This document shows, piece by piece, positions 45,374-64,000 of a DNA stretch of 64,000 nucleotides (positions within the stretch are counted from its first letter, which is position 1; each line of letters starts with the position of its first letter). Position numbers and translations under genes: made by a program. The notes under the pieces were generated by a model. It was not told the DNA's origin. It ran no database searches and saw only the letters and a list, made by a program, of their open reading frames with translations. Source of the stretch: Diphasiastrum complanatum (Eukaryota; Streptophyta; Lycopodiopsida; Lycopodiales; Lycopodiaceae); NCBI GenBank assembly GCA_029204225.1, contig CM055107.1:3228706-3292705 (forward strand). The letters run 5' to 3'.

Positions 45374-47743
45374 CTAAAAACTAAAACAAGATGTACTAAT
45401 GCTTTTCTGGCCTAGCTCAGAAACCTTCAAATTTCCAGCGATGGTGTGTGGAGACACTACATTTGCACACATGAAGGCTACAAGAAATGCCAGACCAGGA
45501 TCGTGCCCTGCCCTCGTTGTAGTTACCATTTTCTGATCTTTCAGCCAAGTGTGAGACGGAGTAGCAGCCACGCAACCAAACATAGAGCTCTGATAAGAGA
45601 TCACCTTGGAGTTGCCACCCTTGGGAAGCACATCGAGTTCGATCGCACATGGCTGTCCGTGTTTGTCTCTGAAGACGTAGCGTGCATCTTTCACCTCCTT
45701 CTTCGACCTTGCAAAGTTTTTGCCAGGTCCGCCAACTTTCTTCACGATCCATCCTGTGATTGAAATCTCCAACGAGCCTAGTGGTTCCTCCATGTAACGG
45801 TCTCCATAGAATCCAAGCCGAAGCGAAAATTGCCATTGAGTTCGTTTCCACAGTACCGTCGGCGTTGCTGCCGCTTCCGATAGTTCTGCGTGATTCCGTG
45901 AATTTGCCCAGTAGATTTTGGAGTTCAACTCCTGAGATATGCCATACTCCTCGTGTCCTGAACTGCAGTAACATCTGGTTCTGTGATATGCTGGCAAACG
46001 GCACCAGCAGAGGACGTCACCCTCCTCCGAGTATGGTGCTCGCCTGTACCAAACGTCAAAGTTTGTAAAGGTGTGATAAATGCGATAAGAAACATAAATC
46101 TACTACTGCATTTTCATAATAAAATCATTTACATGGCCGCAGCAGATTGTTGTATTGGACAAATTGGAAAGATCTTGCTTGAGTTGCTTTCTCTTAGAAT
46201 TAGTAGATCATCTGTATACAATTGTCAACAAAGATCGAAGAGATGTCAATCTTTAACAGCACGTCGGTGCTTTGCGGCAAACATAAACTAGCAATTCTGA
46301 CATACTGTAAGAGCAGATCATAGAACAGTAAAAATCCAAGAACAGTTGAATGGATGAAAGTACCAAAATTTCTTTTTGGTGTCAGAATTTATCTGATGTA
46401 TTTTCTTATCCGGATTGGCAATCGTAGCAAGTGTCAAACGGTAGATGCGCGATAACTGTAACGCATCAACAATATTCTAGTATTGGTATACTTTTAAGCT
46501 GTTTGTAATAGATTTTAAATGATTGAAAGTGGATTCATACATTCGTGGACACATTTCTTGACTGATGCCATATTCCTCAGATTTGAAAGTACGTTGCTAG
46601 TGTTTAACTTTTAAGGGATTGTTGAAAAATTGAATTATTAGAACGCGTTTAAGCTTCTTAGCCTACATTATAAAATCTAATGATGTTGGAATTTTGCTCG
46701 CGGCCAAAAGGCAACTTCTTCTGAGTCTGTGCCTTCGGAAGTAGGTAACATAGCTAAATGACATCATAGTTCATATATGCAGCTGTCTCTTTTTGAATGA
46801 GCCAAGTGATCTTGATGTAGACCTCCTGCGACCAGTGCTTTATTGAGTATTCAAAACCTGAATACTAACCAGCGAGCTACCATGTGAAGACGTTCTGCAC
46901 CTCTGGCACTTGAACAGCAGGGGATTCATTAGGAAATTAATGCAGCTCTTTATGAAAAGTAGAGAATTGTGATATGTAGCAAAAGGTTTATTTGAGTGTG
47001 TTCTAACCAAGTTATCGATCAACCAATGAAAAGTCTTGGAAAGCGGCAGCATTAGGCAGTTCGTTTGATTCGATAGAAAACCAAAGGTAGTCCTAATAAA
47101 TATTTCATCGTGGGATTGGCACGGCTTGGCAACAAGAGAGATCCTTATGCATGTTATAGGAGACCAGTTTAGATCAGGCATAGGCCTCGGGGGTCCCTTT
47201 TTCTGTGAAGACGTTCAACATCACTAATCTGCACCGGTACTATGAGAATGTGTGTATTAATGCAAAAAAATTATTCTAAAGCATCACTGACGGAAAAAGT
47301 CCACGAATATCACATACTTTGGTACGACATAACATTAAACATAGGAACTCTAATACTATAGGATAGTCATGGAAGCCGTGCAATCGGGACGAGCCTGTAT
47401 GAAGAAACTGACGGGGCAATATTAGTTGGGTATCTAGGCAAAAAGTTGAGTTCAATTCATAATTAACAACAATCAGCACAGACAGATGAAGCTGCAAACA
47501 GTGCAAAGCTGATTACCAAAAGTTCTCTAGAACAAAGTAGGAGTCTTCGATGCCGTTGGCTTTGCCTTTAGCGTGCAAGAATAGCCAAAGAAGCTTGTTG
47601 CCATCGGTGCCTTTGAAGACGTTGAAGTTGTTGGAAAGAAATGCGTTTCGGGAAGCAGAGAAAGTGGACGGGGCGGCAGGATCCGGCAACAAGGTTTTGG
47701 GTCTGGGGGTGATGTAGTCAATATCCGAACAGCAGTTTCCCAT
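45374..47743 (-). CDS. Unrecognised N-myristoylated-type protein, two exons
   Basis: Exon 1 is 47743-47517 and exon 2 is 46043-45374, with a donor TTTTG/GTAATC, an acceptor GGTACAG/GCGAGC and a 1.47-kb intron. The frame continues across the junction with the Trp codon split, giving 298 residues. The start MGNCCSDID is a typical N-myristoylation (Gly2) and palmitoylation (Cys4, Cys5) signal, so the protein is probably membrane-anchored. Exon 1 includes FKGTDGNKLLWLFLHAKGK. Exon 2 contains LGFYGDRYMEEPLGSLEISI, GWIVKKVGGPGKNF, ARYVFRDKHGQPCAIELDV and DPGLAFLVAFMCANVV. I do not recognise the family. The beta-rich pattern and a hydrophobic ending of the DPGLAFLVAFM kind faintly recall LURP-one/tubby-like domains, a weak suggestion. 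An opposite-strand frame over exon 2 is a shadow. Intact splice sites and frame support a functional gene. Confidence 0.7.
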
Positions 47744-47869
47744 TTGACTGGAATTTCTCCTTACGATCTGTAATCCTCAGCCGAATTACTCAGTGAGGAA
47801 TGGAAGAGACCAGATCGAGATTCTATTCATAACAAGCGCACATCGAGAATCAAGAAAGCGCTTTCTCTT

Positions 47870-48344
47870 TAAGGCAGACGAGATTTGAGAAACTTTTGCA
47901 GCTTTAAACTCCATGTCTTCCAGCAATGGATACCTTGAAGTTTCTGCACTGACACCGTTTCACAGGCTTGCAAAAGCTTTAGCTCTTCAGATTCTCTCAC
48001 AATAGGCATAGTATCTTTCCACAAGTGTTTATAACCATCGGGCTCTTCCAGATAAGAAATGCCGTCGACCTCTGTGTATATTTGTGTATCAATTCATGAT
48101 AAAGTTCGTAAATGCCTATAAAGAAACAAACGCAAAAGCATTGTTTAGTAAATTTGATTCATCACAATTCTCATCTGAAGGCATCACCTTACGTAGCTAA
48201 ACTGCAATCAGATTCACTGAGGAACAAAATATCTTTGAAACTCATCATAGCCCGGCCCGCTGCTAAGAAAAACCTTCAATATCTCTTTTGAGCTGTCTTT
48301 CCTTGTGATATTTCTGATCATTGAATTGTCACCTTGTCGACCAA
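47870..48344 (-). CDS. Possible exons of an unrecognised gene
   Basis: Two minus-strand segments look protein-coding. Segment 48344-48217, after a TCTGTAG acceptor-like end, reads GRQGDNSMIRNI, DSSKEILKVFLSSGPGYDEF and QRYFVPQ to a stop or donor. Segment 48071-47870, after ATATACACAG, reads YLEEPDGYKHLWKDTMPIVR, ESEELKLLQACETVSVQKLQ and ends at TAA (47870-47872). A third candidate near 48590-48515 reads IKEDVCAHEEAVFAMTDYTE. I could not link them with consistent splice phases, and no family is recognised. The next gene on the same strand starts only 130 bases downstream, so this could be the 3' end of an upstream neighbour or a pseudogene. Confidence 0.3.
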
Positions 48345-48659
48345 CTACAGAATGTCAAAGGGAACTCGACTTCTGGTGGAGAAGCTCAGACTCTCATATT
48401 TGCTACTAATGGGAACCAACATAAGTTAGCTCTGACAAGAACATGAAAAGGGAGGGGCTGGAGGTCACGGAACGTGATGCTACCTTACAACGGAATAGTA
48501 ATCTCGTGCTTGCCATCAACCTGCGTGAACTACTGTTTCTGTATAATCCGTCATAGCAAACACAGCCTCCTCGTGAGCACAGACATCTTCTTTGATCAGT
48601 TTCAACTACTATTTCTACTCCAAAAATCCTCACATGATTCCAACTTCTCGATATCAATG

Positions 48660-48830
48660 CATTTTCACCCTTTTTACTCTATAATATTGGACAACAGAAA
48701 ATCAAAACGGAAGCAAGAAGATAACCATGAAACACACATCTCAGCATTTGCACCCATCCTACTCTATAATAATGGATAATAAAAATTTAAGCGTGATCAA
48801 GACGATAACCATGCAATGCAGATCTTAAGA
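48660..48830. repeat. Imperfect direct repeat, about 95-base period
   Basis: CTCTATAATATTGGACAACA...AAGAAGATAACCATG (48680-48729) is echoed by CTCTATAATAATGGATAATA...AAGACGATAACCATG (48762-48814). Non-coding. Confidence 0.7.
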
Positions 48831-51355
48831 TGAAAAAGATACTGCCACTGAAAAAGTTTTAGGCACTTGAAGCTGCTACTAAAGTTCAGCATTACCGACG
48901 ACCGACCGAGCAGCTGTAGCTTCATGACCGGTCGGGATTGTCACTTAACTCCGCGTCATGAGTGGAAGCGTGCAAGAAAAAGTGGAAAAATGTCACGAAG
49001 GAATGAATGAAGACAAATGCGGAATGTGGCTCACCTGAAGGCTTCTCTGCCAATGCCATGCCATTGCAGCCTTTTTTTTTTGCGCACAGCTTCATGATGC
49101 CCACACATGTACATGTGCTACACTCCACCATCTCCTTCCTGGAGAAAACTTCAAATTCACTTCTATCATGTTTGTAGTGTCCTCCTAGCTATATTATGCA
49201 TATGCTTCTTTTAAATCTTGGTTTGCTGTGAGACTTGCTATTTTCCTCTTCTTATAGTCATGTTTCTTTCTAAGTTTTGCCAAGAAAACATGCTAGACTT
49301 TATCAAAAAGGTAATGTAGAGCTGAGGGGAAAAGGCTTTTAGGAAGTACAATCACCAAGGGGTTGTGGTGGTCCAAAGTGAACTTTTCAAGTCACTCTTT
49401 GAACTCAATAATGTATCCAAAACAAGCATGCCATCTAAATTGAAATTTGAGTTGTAGTTGAAGTATATGCACTCAAAGATCACAAACAAGATTCTAAGAA
49501 AATCATTATCTATCAAAACCATGTTCTGGGCATGGGCAATTTATCCAAGGTAAGCGAAAAGTTGAGAGATAGGACCTTCGCCAAAATCAATAAGAGAGTG
49601 GCTTTGATTGAGTAAGGAGGAAGAAGGCAGGGGGAGCAAGAGATGTCCAAAGGTGTTGATACCAAAAAGAAAACATGTGGAAGAAGGTTTCATCTTCAAT
49701 TGTGCACGAGACATAGTTATAGGTGGGGTGATGGAAATATTTAGCTTTGAGAGGAGAAGAGCTTCTAAATTTGGGCTTGGAAAAGCATCTAGTGGAATCA
49801 AAGTGCAAAGTATTTATTATTCAAAATCTGAAGATAAAGAAGCTTTTGTGATGCGATTGTAGAAATTATTGTAGAAGTAGGCTTTGTCAAGCTCTTTCCA
49901 ATTTCATGAAAGGAAATTGAAACGTCTAGTCTTCAAGAAGGCATTTTCAACTAATTTTATTAAAAATTGGTTGGGAGGAGGGCCTTGGTGTTTTGCAAGT
50001 GGCAATAAAAAGGGGGTCCTTTTTTATAATGTTGCAAGCTAGTATCAAATGCTCTTGCACCAATGTGTTGTAGTTGTCACACATTATTTTGTGGAATACT
50101 AATATTGTTGTTTCTTCATGAAGGATCTTCTTATGAGAGGTTCAACTGAGCTGGAAAAAATTCTAAAGGATAGCAAGAAGACTTTTCAAAATGAACACAT
50201 AATAGAAGGCATATTATTTTACCAACATTTCAAACATTTGAATTTTTGATTTAAACTTTTCAAACATGTTTACATGACAATTAGATAAACAGTTTAGATT
50301 CGACAAATTTTTTATTTGAGGAAGAACAATGAAAAGCGGTATGGAGAATGTCAAGGCTAGCTCTATTTGTGCCATGGCCCTTGGCCATGAAAAAGATGAG
50401 GTCATCATGAAATAGAGGGGAGGAGATGAGCTAGATACTACTATGGAAAATAATAGAGTCAGATGCATATAGTTCAAGGGTCCATGGTTATTGTGAAAAG
50501 ATAATCAGGAAGGAGCCAACTTGATGAATACTACATTCAACAGAAAAAGGAAAAGCTAATATAAACTAAGGTACCAGAATTGTGAATTGTGACATGTGCC
50601 AAAATATAAATTTTGCAAAAATAGAAAGAGCTAGCTTGATTCATTCAAGAAATAAAACAAGTAAAGATTCTTAAATTGACTTGAATTTTTTATTAATGGA
50701 AAAGGCTATGAGTACATTGATCTGAGACTATGCATTAAAAAAAGTGCGGACCTCTAAAAATAAGCCTAACCGCGTCTTGCATCAATTTTAGAGCTTATTG
50801 AAGTTGTGAATGAGAGTGTCCAATCTCTTGCGCTTTTATGTTGATGTCTATGTTTGATTTGCTCACATCATTTATATTTATACAAGTGTATGATCACTTG
50901 GCATTTCTGGTCTAATGAATCTTGTAATAGAAACTAATTACTCACAATGTTAGTCACTATTAGAATTCATATGTAAACAATTGTGAATTCAATGAAATGG
51001 TGTACATGGGTCGATATAAAAAAATGAATGTAGAATGTCAATATCATCAGTGTTGGGTCGAATTAATATTGACTATTGGGTTGAATTCATATATGTAGTA
51101 GGGTCGAATCAATATCGATAGTTGAGTTGGCTCTTATGTGGTCAAAAAATAAAATGCAACTTTTGTAACAACATTGAGGAGAAATGTGAGATTTGCGATT
51201 GTTACGAGTTTTAAATTTCTTTTGAAGACTATGAGCTTTTATGTGTATTTCTACAGGTTGTAGCCTTTCACAATAAATAGAAAATAATCATGTGATTGGG
51301 CCACATTTGAAATTGAGTTCAATTGATTGTAGAACTCATAGTCCTCCTTAATGTG
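48831..51355. other. Stretch without recognised genes
   Basis: No supported coding region. A candidate exon-like piece near 49030-49131 (minus, ending at a good CTTCAG/GTGAGCC donor) exists but its frame is interrupted by a poly-A run and it matches nothing I know. GGTCGAAT(T/C)AATAT words recur at 51055-51120. Confidence 0.4.
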
Positions 51356-51883
51356 CACTACCACACCAATGACACATAGCGACATTTATGCAAATTTTAG
51401 CGACGGATACGACCTATATAAATGTCCCTATAAACGTCACTCTCTTCTTTTTTAAGCGTTGCTACTGGCCCGTCGCCTCGCGACATTTATAGCGACATAT
51501 CAGCAACGAAAATGACAAATCTAGCGACATTTTTGCGATGATTATGTGTCTTTCGGCGATACAATGTGCGTCGCTCTGCGTCTTGTATGTCACCAGGCAA
51601 TAATTGTTAACAATCATCGCTGTGCGACAGCCAATTGAAATTATTTGGGAGTGTCGCGTCACGCGAACATTGCCAAAATGTCGCAAACACTCTCGAGTCA
51701 GTTTTCTATGCATAATACACAATGTCGTCGGGAGACACTTGTGCGTCACCCGACGACGTTTACAGGGGGTTTAACAAAAAAAACATAGCGACGTTTGTGT
51801 GACGCTAATGGGCATCGCACAAATGTCGCTGAATTATTTTTAGGACTTTTTAGGTATACATGTCAAGTTTTTGTGATCTAGTG
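51356..51883. mobile_element. Short CACTA-type non-autonomous DNA transposon
   Basis: The block starts CACTACCACACC and ends with GTGATCTAGTG, i.e. CACTAGATCACAAAAA when read from the other side. Inside each end lie inverted copies of AGCGACATTT(A/G)TGC (51378 and the reverse complement near 51810-51828) and many GCGACG/CGTCGC words (for example at 51470-51490 and 51788). CACTA start/end words plus sub-terminal GCGAC repeats are typical of En/Spm elements. At about 528 bases with no transposase it would be non-autonomous. A matching 3-base target duplication was not evident. Confidence 0.6.
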
Positions 51884-52070
51884 TAGATCCTTTTTTTGTG
51901 AAAATTAGTGGTTACATTTGTTGTCACTAAGCTTTGAATAGAACTTAACAATGAAATTTAGGGTTAAAACTTACTCACAAAATAATCTATAAAATGCAGT
52001 TTCCCCTCGGAGCCAAGATCACTGATACTATTCATGCTCAGTCTTACTCTTGCTGCTTCCTTATGCTTGT

Positions 52071-53855
<1,785 letters not shown>

Positions 53856-56630
53856 TCTATTTCACTATACTACTCCCTACAATACTTTCAAAATGCAACT
53901 CTGTAAGGGTTACAAAGCTTTTTACGATATGCTCGAAATAATAGAGCACTAGCTAAAAATATAATCAAACAATGTCAATATTAGTTTTGCAAACATTGGT
54001 TTTTTTTTAATTGGGGGTTCTTGGGGGATGCAATAACTTGCATCTCAAGTAACTTTGATTGACAGTGAGGATTCGTTCTTTCTTAGGCCTTGTGATCCAA
54101 CGATGGGCATTAAGACCAACGTGGTGCCTCAAAACTGCTTGAAAAAACTATAGATGTGAGGGTGAATCAGCGATGGAATCCAATCCTCTTTTGTTTCTTC
54201 TCTCCTCTCTGCTCTTTTCTCTTCAAAGAGCAAAATATTGTGACAAATCAAATGGATTTACTACCTGAGGAGGAGCGCTGGTCCATAAACAAATGTTCTG
54301 ACTATTGGAGCTCAAAAAACTGAATTTCCAAGTATGCTGATGGTCGTTGGCCAGTGATCCACATTTAAATTGCATGCATTCTCTTCATTAATTTTATATG
54401 TTATGTAATCTAAGATTTACATTATGAGTGTTGTCCATATATGAATTGCATTAACAAACAATGTCGTCTTTACAAATTTTTAGTTTCAAACAGCAGTAGA
54501 TCACTAATCTACATGCAAAAAACTTTCATTTAATAGTTGATTCCATCCAGCACTAGATCGTTGATTTCTAGTGAGAATGCGCCCTCATAGAATAAGTCTA
54601 TTGCCAGCAGTAGATCGCTGGATTTGGAATAGGTTTCACATACATTACTTATGAATTAAGTAAAGTGTTGCCAGCAGTAGATCGCTATATCTGTAGGCAT
54701 GTATCACATACAATAGATATGAATGAATGCGCCACCTTATATACACTCTATGTGCGTCCAAATTCTGAGTTTTGTAGTATGTTTCCATTGCTTCTACATT
54801 GTCTACACAGGCATGGTATAAGGCTCTTCCCATAGCCATATCTTTGGCTACGAAGATATCTACAAATCAACTCTTTCTAAGAGGTAGGTTCATGTTATGG
54901 CTTCAAGCTCTTCTTTTGTAAACGTGAGTTTATGTCTTAAAGTATATGACTACATGGAGTTCCAGGTAACATAGCTATTGTCAGGTTAGCATCGATAAGT
55001 AGAAATGCTAAGGATATTATTGATGTTTATGCAATATAGAAACCCTAAAGAAATAACCATACCTATAAGAAATAGAAATAAGTCATCTCTTTACTTGATT
55101 ACGAGCATGGTGCAACTGGAAAGCATAGACATGCTTAGACGTTCCCACAATCGCATAAGAATTCATAACAAGTCTCTGTTACCTACGACAATAACCACAT
55201 CTTACTTGTTGCATTAAGATAAGTTACCGGACTATAGTAGTTTAATGGTTTATAGTATTGTGCATCTATTTTATCTGAATCGATCCAAGGTTTGGTAAAC
55301 TTGAATGGCATGGATTTGCCCAGGTTAGCTTGAATGGCATGGATTTTTCCAAGCGATTCTACATAGGATCCACTGTTAGTAAATTCTTCATAGAATGTTG
55401 TTAGATTGTTGTATTGCATTGATATTAGGACAAGACCTACGACATGGTAAAAATCTAGTAGAGAAGATTGGACTAATGATTATACATTTTATGTAAGCTG
55501 TTAGTGAATTTTGTTTCGGACATGGATAAGAACTGATGCTCAGCTATGACAATTGTCTTCCTCACTGAACTAACTCGTGCGGTTGTGTTTGTTGGGATGG
55601 TGGCAGGTAACAGTTGAGCCTCCTAAATCTTGATTCACTTTATGGGACTCTGTACTGGAAGTTTTTTCCAGCTTTGTCTAAACCTATTATGCTATAAGAC
55701 AAAAGGACTAAAAGGATTTGGTCTTGACTTGTCAAGAGGGACTAAGTGAAATCTGTATAATCATCCCTAATGCTTTTATGAGTAGTAGAAAGAGCACAAA
55801 ATATGACTCGTTTGTGCTATTATTTTGTGTCTGAAAGCATTTATGCAATGATGTTAAATTGTGTGTCTCTTAGTTTTTGTGGACATGTTGCTGTGGTTAT
55901 ATGATAATTTTAGGATAAATAGTCATAAAAAAATGTAGTGTAAAACATGGTAATACACTCCACATTTGAAAATAGCGACGTTAGACCAATAACCCCACAT
56001 GGCAATGACACATCATAACTTGCTTGCAATTTGCCCAAAAGTAGTGGCTAATTTTTCTAATCGATAAATGTATATATGAGAAACACGTCTATGAAAGAAA
56101 CATTGCTACGATTATATATGAAATTAGAATAGAAGTTCATAAAAAATATAATGAAAGACATGGTAATTATTTCATGCTCACATTCGAAAAAGTTTGACTA
56201 GTAACCCAATTGCTCAAAATGAGTGGTTCAATTTTTAATCAGTAAATGTATATTTGAAAAACATGTCTGTAAAAGGATTTGATGATGTTTTTTATAGTTA
56301 GTAAGATATTGATTTTTGAAACATTGCGTGAAATGCACACATTTGTGTGCATTTTGCTACAACTCTAATGTTAATACTTCTATATACATATTGAAATAGA
56401 GCAAAAACAAGTGAGAATGTTGTTTAAAGCCCTTAATTTTTTTTTTTTACATATGCTTGCTTTTAGATTATAGAAAAGCTCTTTCGAGTCTTTATTCATC
56501 AATGAAAGATTCTTTATGTCATTGATGCAACACTATTTTCATTTTTGCAATGATTGTAGAAAAAATTGTGTAATTAATGAATTACTTTTTTTATGCAGTC
56601 CATCTTTTCACCTTTTCTAAAATCTACTCA
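53856..56630. other. Stretch without recognised genes
   Basis: AT-rich DNA with small local repeats only: four CAGCAGTAGATCGCT-like words at 54491-54690 and a duplicated CTTGAATGGCATGGATTT at 55299 and 55330. The block AGAAACACGTCTATGAAAG / GAAAAACATGTCTGTAAAAG with TCGATAAATGTATAT / TCAGTAAATGTATAT recurs at about 56060 and 56240. No coding region is supported. Confidence 0.5.
54491..54690. repeat. Four degenerate copies of a CAGCAGTAGATCGCT word
   Basis: Copies begin at 54491, 54549, 54605 and 54672, spaced 56-67 bases, each followed by an ATT- or ATCT-like tail. The spacers also share GAATG.GCGCC and AT(T/C)ACATACA words. Confidence 0.75.
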
Positions 56631-56635
56631 TATTT

Positions 56636-57835
56636 CTACAATCCAACCAATGAATCCATCTAATTCTTTATCCAACTATCACATCCTTGATCAATCCATC
56701 TATGAAAACCATCCTTCCACTTTTCAAAACAACCCATCCACTAAATCCGTCCATTGATTAATTTATCTAAAGCACCCATCCACCAAATCCTTCCATCATA
56801 CTACAATCAATCCATTTCCAAAATCTATCCATCATTTACAATTCATCTACCAAATTCTTAATCAACTCATCTATTAAACATATCTATCTATATTTATCAA
56901 ATTCATCCATCTATTCATTAAATTTGTAATCAATATATCTATCAAAACCATAAAATAAAAATAAAAATTCTAATGCATCCACCAAGATCGCTTCTCTCTT
57001 ATTTTGAATCAATCCTCTTTGTTCAATCCACCTATTAAAATCTATCTAAAAAATCGATACATTTGTCAAGTCAATCTTTTTGAAAGATATCCATCTTACT
57101 ACATACCACCCATCTTTCTACTATCCATCTACAAAATCCATCCATTTATTTATCCATCTATGAGAACATTAATCAATCAATCCATCTAACTCCATTTGCT
57201 TATCGAAACCATCCATCTATCAAAACTATTCATTCACCAAATTATCAAAACCTTCCATCCATCCATCCAAAATATTGATGAATCAATTCAGTTCCAAAAT
57301 CTATCTTTCTTCCAACAAACCATCTACTGAATCATCTGATTGATTTTTCTACATATTCACTTCATCTATCAAAACTATTCATTTACATAGTTACCAAAAC
57401 CATCCATCCATCAATTCACAAAATAATCAATCCATTTCTTACATCTACCTTTTTTTCTTTTAAATCCAACTACAAAATCCTTAATCAATACATCCACCAA
57501 ATCTTTTACCAATCTATTTATCTACTAAAATCATCCATCACCTTATTTATCCATTTATCAAATATTCCCACACATAGTGAGTTGGCATATCATGCTTCAA
57601 TTTGGCTAGTCCACATGTTCGATTGTTTGTGATCCTACTGGTTGAATATACCAAAAAGCATTGATCAAATCTTTTTCAATCAATTGATCAAAACCATTTG
57701 AAAAGCAATCTATTGATGCATCCACCAAACAATCTATTATATCCTAAATCAATCTACTAAGCAAGAAGTCCATCAAATTCTACATCAATTCATCTATGGA
57801 ATCTTTTTTCAATAATTTACCAAATGCATTTAATC
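56636..57835. repeat. Degenerate ATCCATC-rich satellite
   Basis: For about 1.2 kb the plus strand is dominated by variants of AATCCATCTATCAAAACCAT, with words such as CCATCCATC, ATCAATCCATC and CACCAAATCCTT. G is almost absent from the plus strand over most of it. Units are too diverged to give a fixed period. It ends next to a CT microsatellite. Confidence 0.8.
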
Positions 57836-57842
57836 AAGTGAG

Positions 57843-57846
<4 letters not shown>

Positions 57847-57936
<90 letters not shown>
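57847..57936. repeat. (CT)45 microsatellite
   Basis: Ninety bases of uninterrupted CT, directly after the ATCCATC-rich block. Confidence 0.98.
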
Positions 57937-57940
<4 letters not shown>

Positions 57941-58962
57941 GGTTAGCTAAGTTCATTTCCTCCTTGCCATAGTTGTGACCAAGAATCTTGGCCACCCTCA
58001 TCTCTCCTCCAAAAAATGCCACAAACATGGCCAATCATGGGCCTCTTATCTCTCCTTCACAAGTGCCCAACTACCAAAACCTATGATTACCTCTATCCTT
58101 CTCTCTTGAGCACCTACGTTAATTATATGTCTAATGTTTGGAAACTTTAGCGCTATACAACTACACCAACAAACAACAATCGTTGCTTCTTTGTTATAAA
58201 TTGGAACAATGCCTCTCCCTTAATGACGATATGTCACAACACATACTCAACTAATTATTCCTTTTAAGAGAGAATCGCAAGCATTTAGTCCATTCTTGTT
58301 TATTCCCCTCTATTGCAACACTTACACTCACTTGGCACATAGCTTGCAAGAGGAAGCGAATCTTAGTTGACTTATGCTTGAGAGATTGCTAGTGGTCATA
58401 GATATATGTGAATATGTATCTTGATCTAAGAATACTAACAACATCCTTCTCAATCTGTTCTACAACAGTAGACATGCGTCAAATGTGCTTAATACAAAAT
58501 CTCAACATAAAACATTGCAAGGCACATTTTGGCATGTTATCTCAATATCTTCCATAGCAAAAGGGAAAATGACATAGCAAACAAGAATATTTTTTGTACG
58601 TTGATAGTAAAACTTTATATGCAAAAAAAAACAATACTCGATCAAATGAACTCTCCAAATCAGCCATTATATAACAAAAGCCACTACAGAATCTTATGTG
58701 GAGAGAAGTTGAAGACTTCATAGATGCTTTTCCTTTGTGAGATAACACCTGAACACTTTGCCCTAATTCTAAAATAACACTATATTCACTAGGCAACAAT
58801 CAATGTTGTGAATTTGAAAAACCTTTCATCTCAAACCAAAAAGGGTGCTTAGATTTTATGAATGCTCCAAATGCGTGCACTAACATTCGATGAAAATAGC
58901 ATACATATAATGTGTGTTTTTCAGCCTTCAAAATGTGAAGTTGCTAAATGGTTGTTCAGAAA
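57937..58962. other. Stretch without recognised genes, 3' flank of UFM1
   Basis: AT-rich; no supported frame. The right-hand part is the probable 3' untranslated and downstream region of the minus-strand UFM1 gene. Confidence 0.45.
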
Positions 58963-63815
<4,853 letters not shown>

Positions 63816-64000
63816 CTGCGAGACCACCATCCAGTATAAGAAAACAAACCCTTTCGGATCAGTATCCCATCTCGTCACCTCCGCATCATCAACCAAAATT
63901 GCAAAGGAAATGCCGAATTCAACAAAAAGAGAAGCTAAGATGATGCTGAAATGCAAAGCTACATGGGCTCACATGTTGGATTGGCAGCTGAATTACTCGC

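Noticed and set aside
45446-46068. Plus-strand frames of about 100 codons
   Set aside because: They are antisense shadows of exon 2 of the MGNCC gene, whose splice sites and frame are coherent on the minus strand.

Overview
The window looks like a stretch of a large, repeat-rich land-plant nuclear genome. Host genes are few, compact in coding sequence and split by plant-type GT-AG introns. Most of the rest is decayed Copia and Gypsy LTR retrotransposon sequence, long CT microsatellites and AT-rich DNA in which I recognise nothing. I cannot name the species. The gene density (about four host genes in 64 kb) and the 3.9-kb transposon-bearing intron in a tiny gene would suit a fern, another seed-free plant or a gymnosperm; this is a guess.

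Layout. 1-8.1 kb: a mosaic of nested retroelements: a Gypsy element (LTR, RNase H and integrase pieces, 3' LTR) interrupted by a minus-strand Copia 3' end, an 18S rRNA snippet, a plus-strand Copia gag start and a second kind of LTR. 8.2-10.6 kb: the last two exons of a pyroglutamyl-peptidase I gene (plus). 10.7-19 kb: mostly unassigned, with a Gypsy 3' LTR at 15.4 kb. 19.1-20.0 kb: a complete, uninterrupted inositol-tetrakisphosphate 1-kinase gene (minus). 20.2-25.2 kb: unassigned DNA with several local repeats and one probable minus-strand LTR. 25.2-30.1 kb: a decayed Copia element with LTR, primer-binding site, gag, protease, integrase, RT and RNase H. 30.1-36.2 kb: a decayed minus-strand Gypsy element. 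37.0-40.3 kb: a better preserved Copia gag-pol, cut off in integrase. 40.5-41.0 kb: a minisatellite. 41.2-42.1 kb: a third Copia, minus strand. 45.4-47.7 kb: a two-exon gene for a 298-residue protein starting MGNCC (minus). 51.4-51.9 kb: a CACTA-type short element. 52.1-53.9 kb: a LINE ORF1 remnant with long CT tracts on both sides. 56.6-57.9 kb: ATCC-rich degenerate repeat. 59.0-63.8 kb: four exons of the UFM1 gene (minus), with retroelement pieces in its largest intron.

The host genes are unrelated in function: peptide turnover (pyroglutamyl peptidase), inositol phosphate signalling (ITPK), a lipid-anchored protein of unknown function, and ubiquitin-like protein modification (UFM1). They do not form an operon or pathway cluster. 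I found no tRNA gene, no intact rRNA gene, no CRISPR array and no convincing undescribed system. The best leads are the 18S rRNA snippet in a Copia leader, the LINE remnant bracketed by CT tracts, the GGAACG-type palindromes at two distant loci, interleaved inverted repeats near 20.75 kb, and the unrecognised MGNCC protein.
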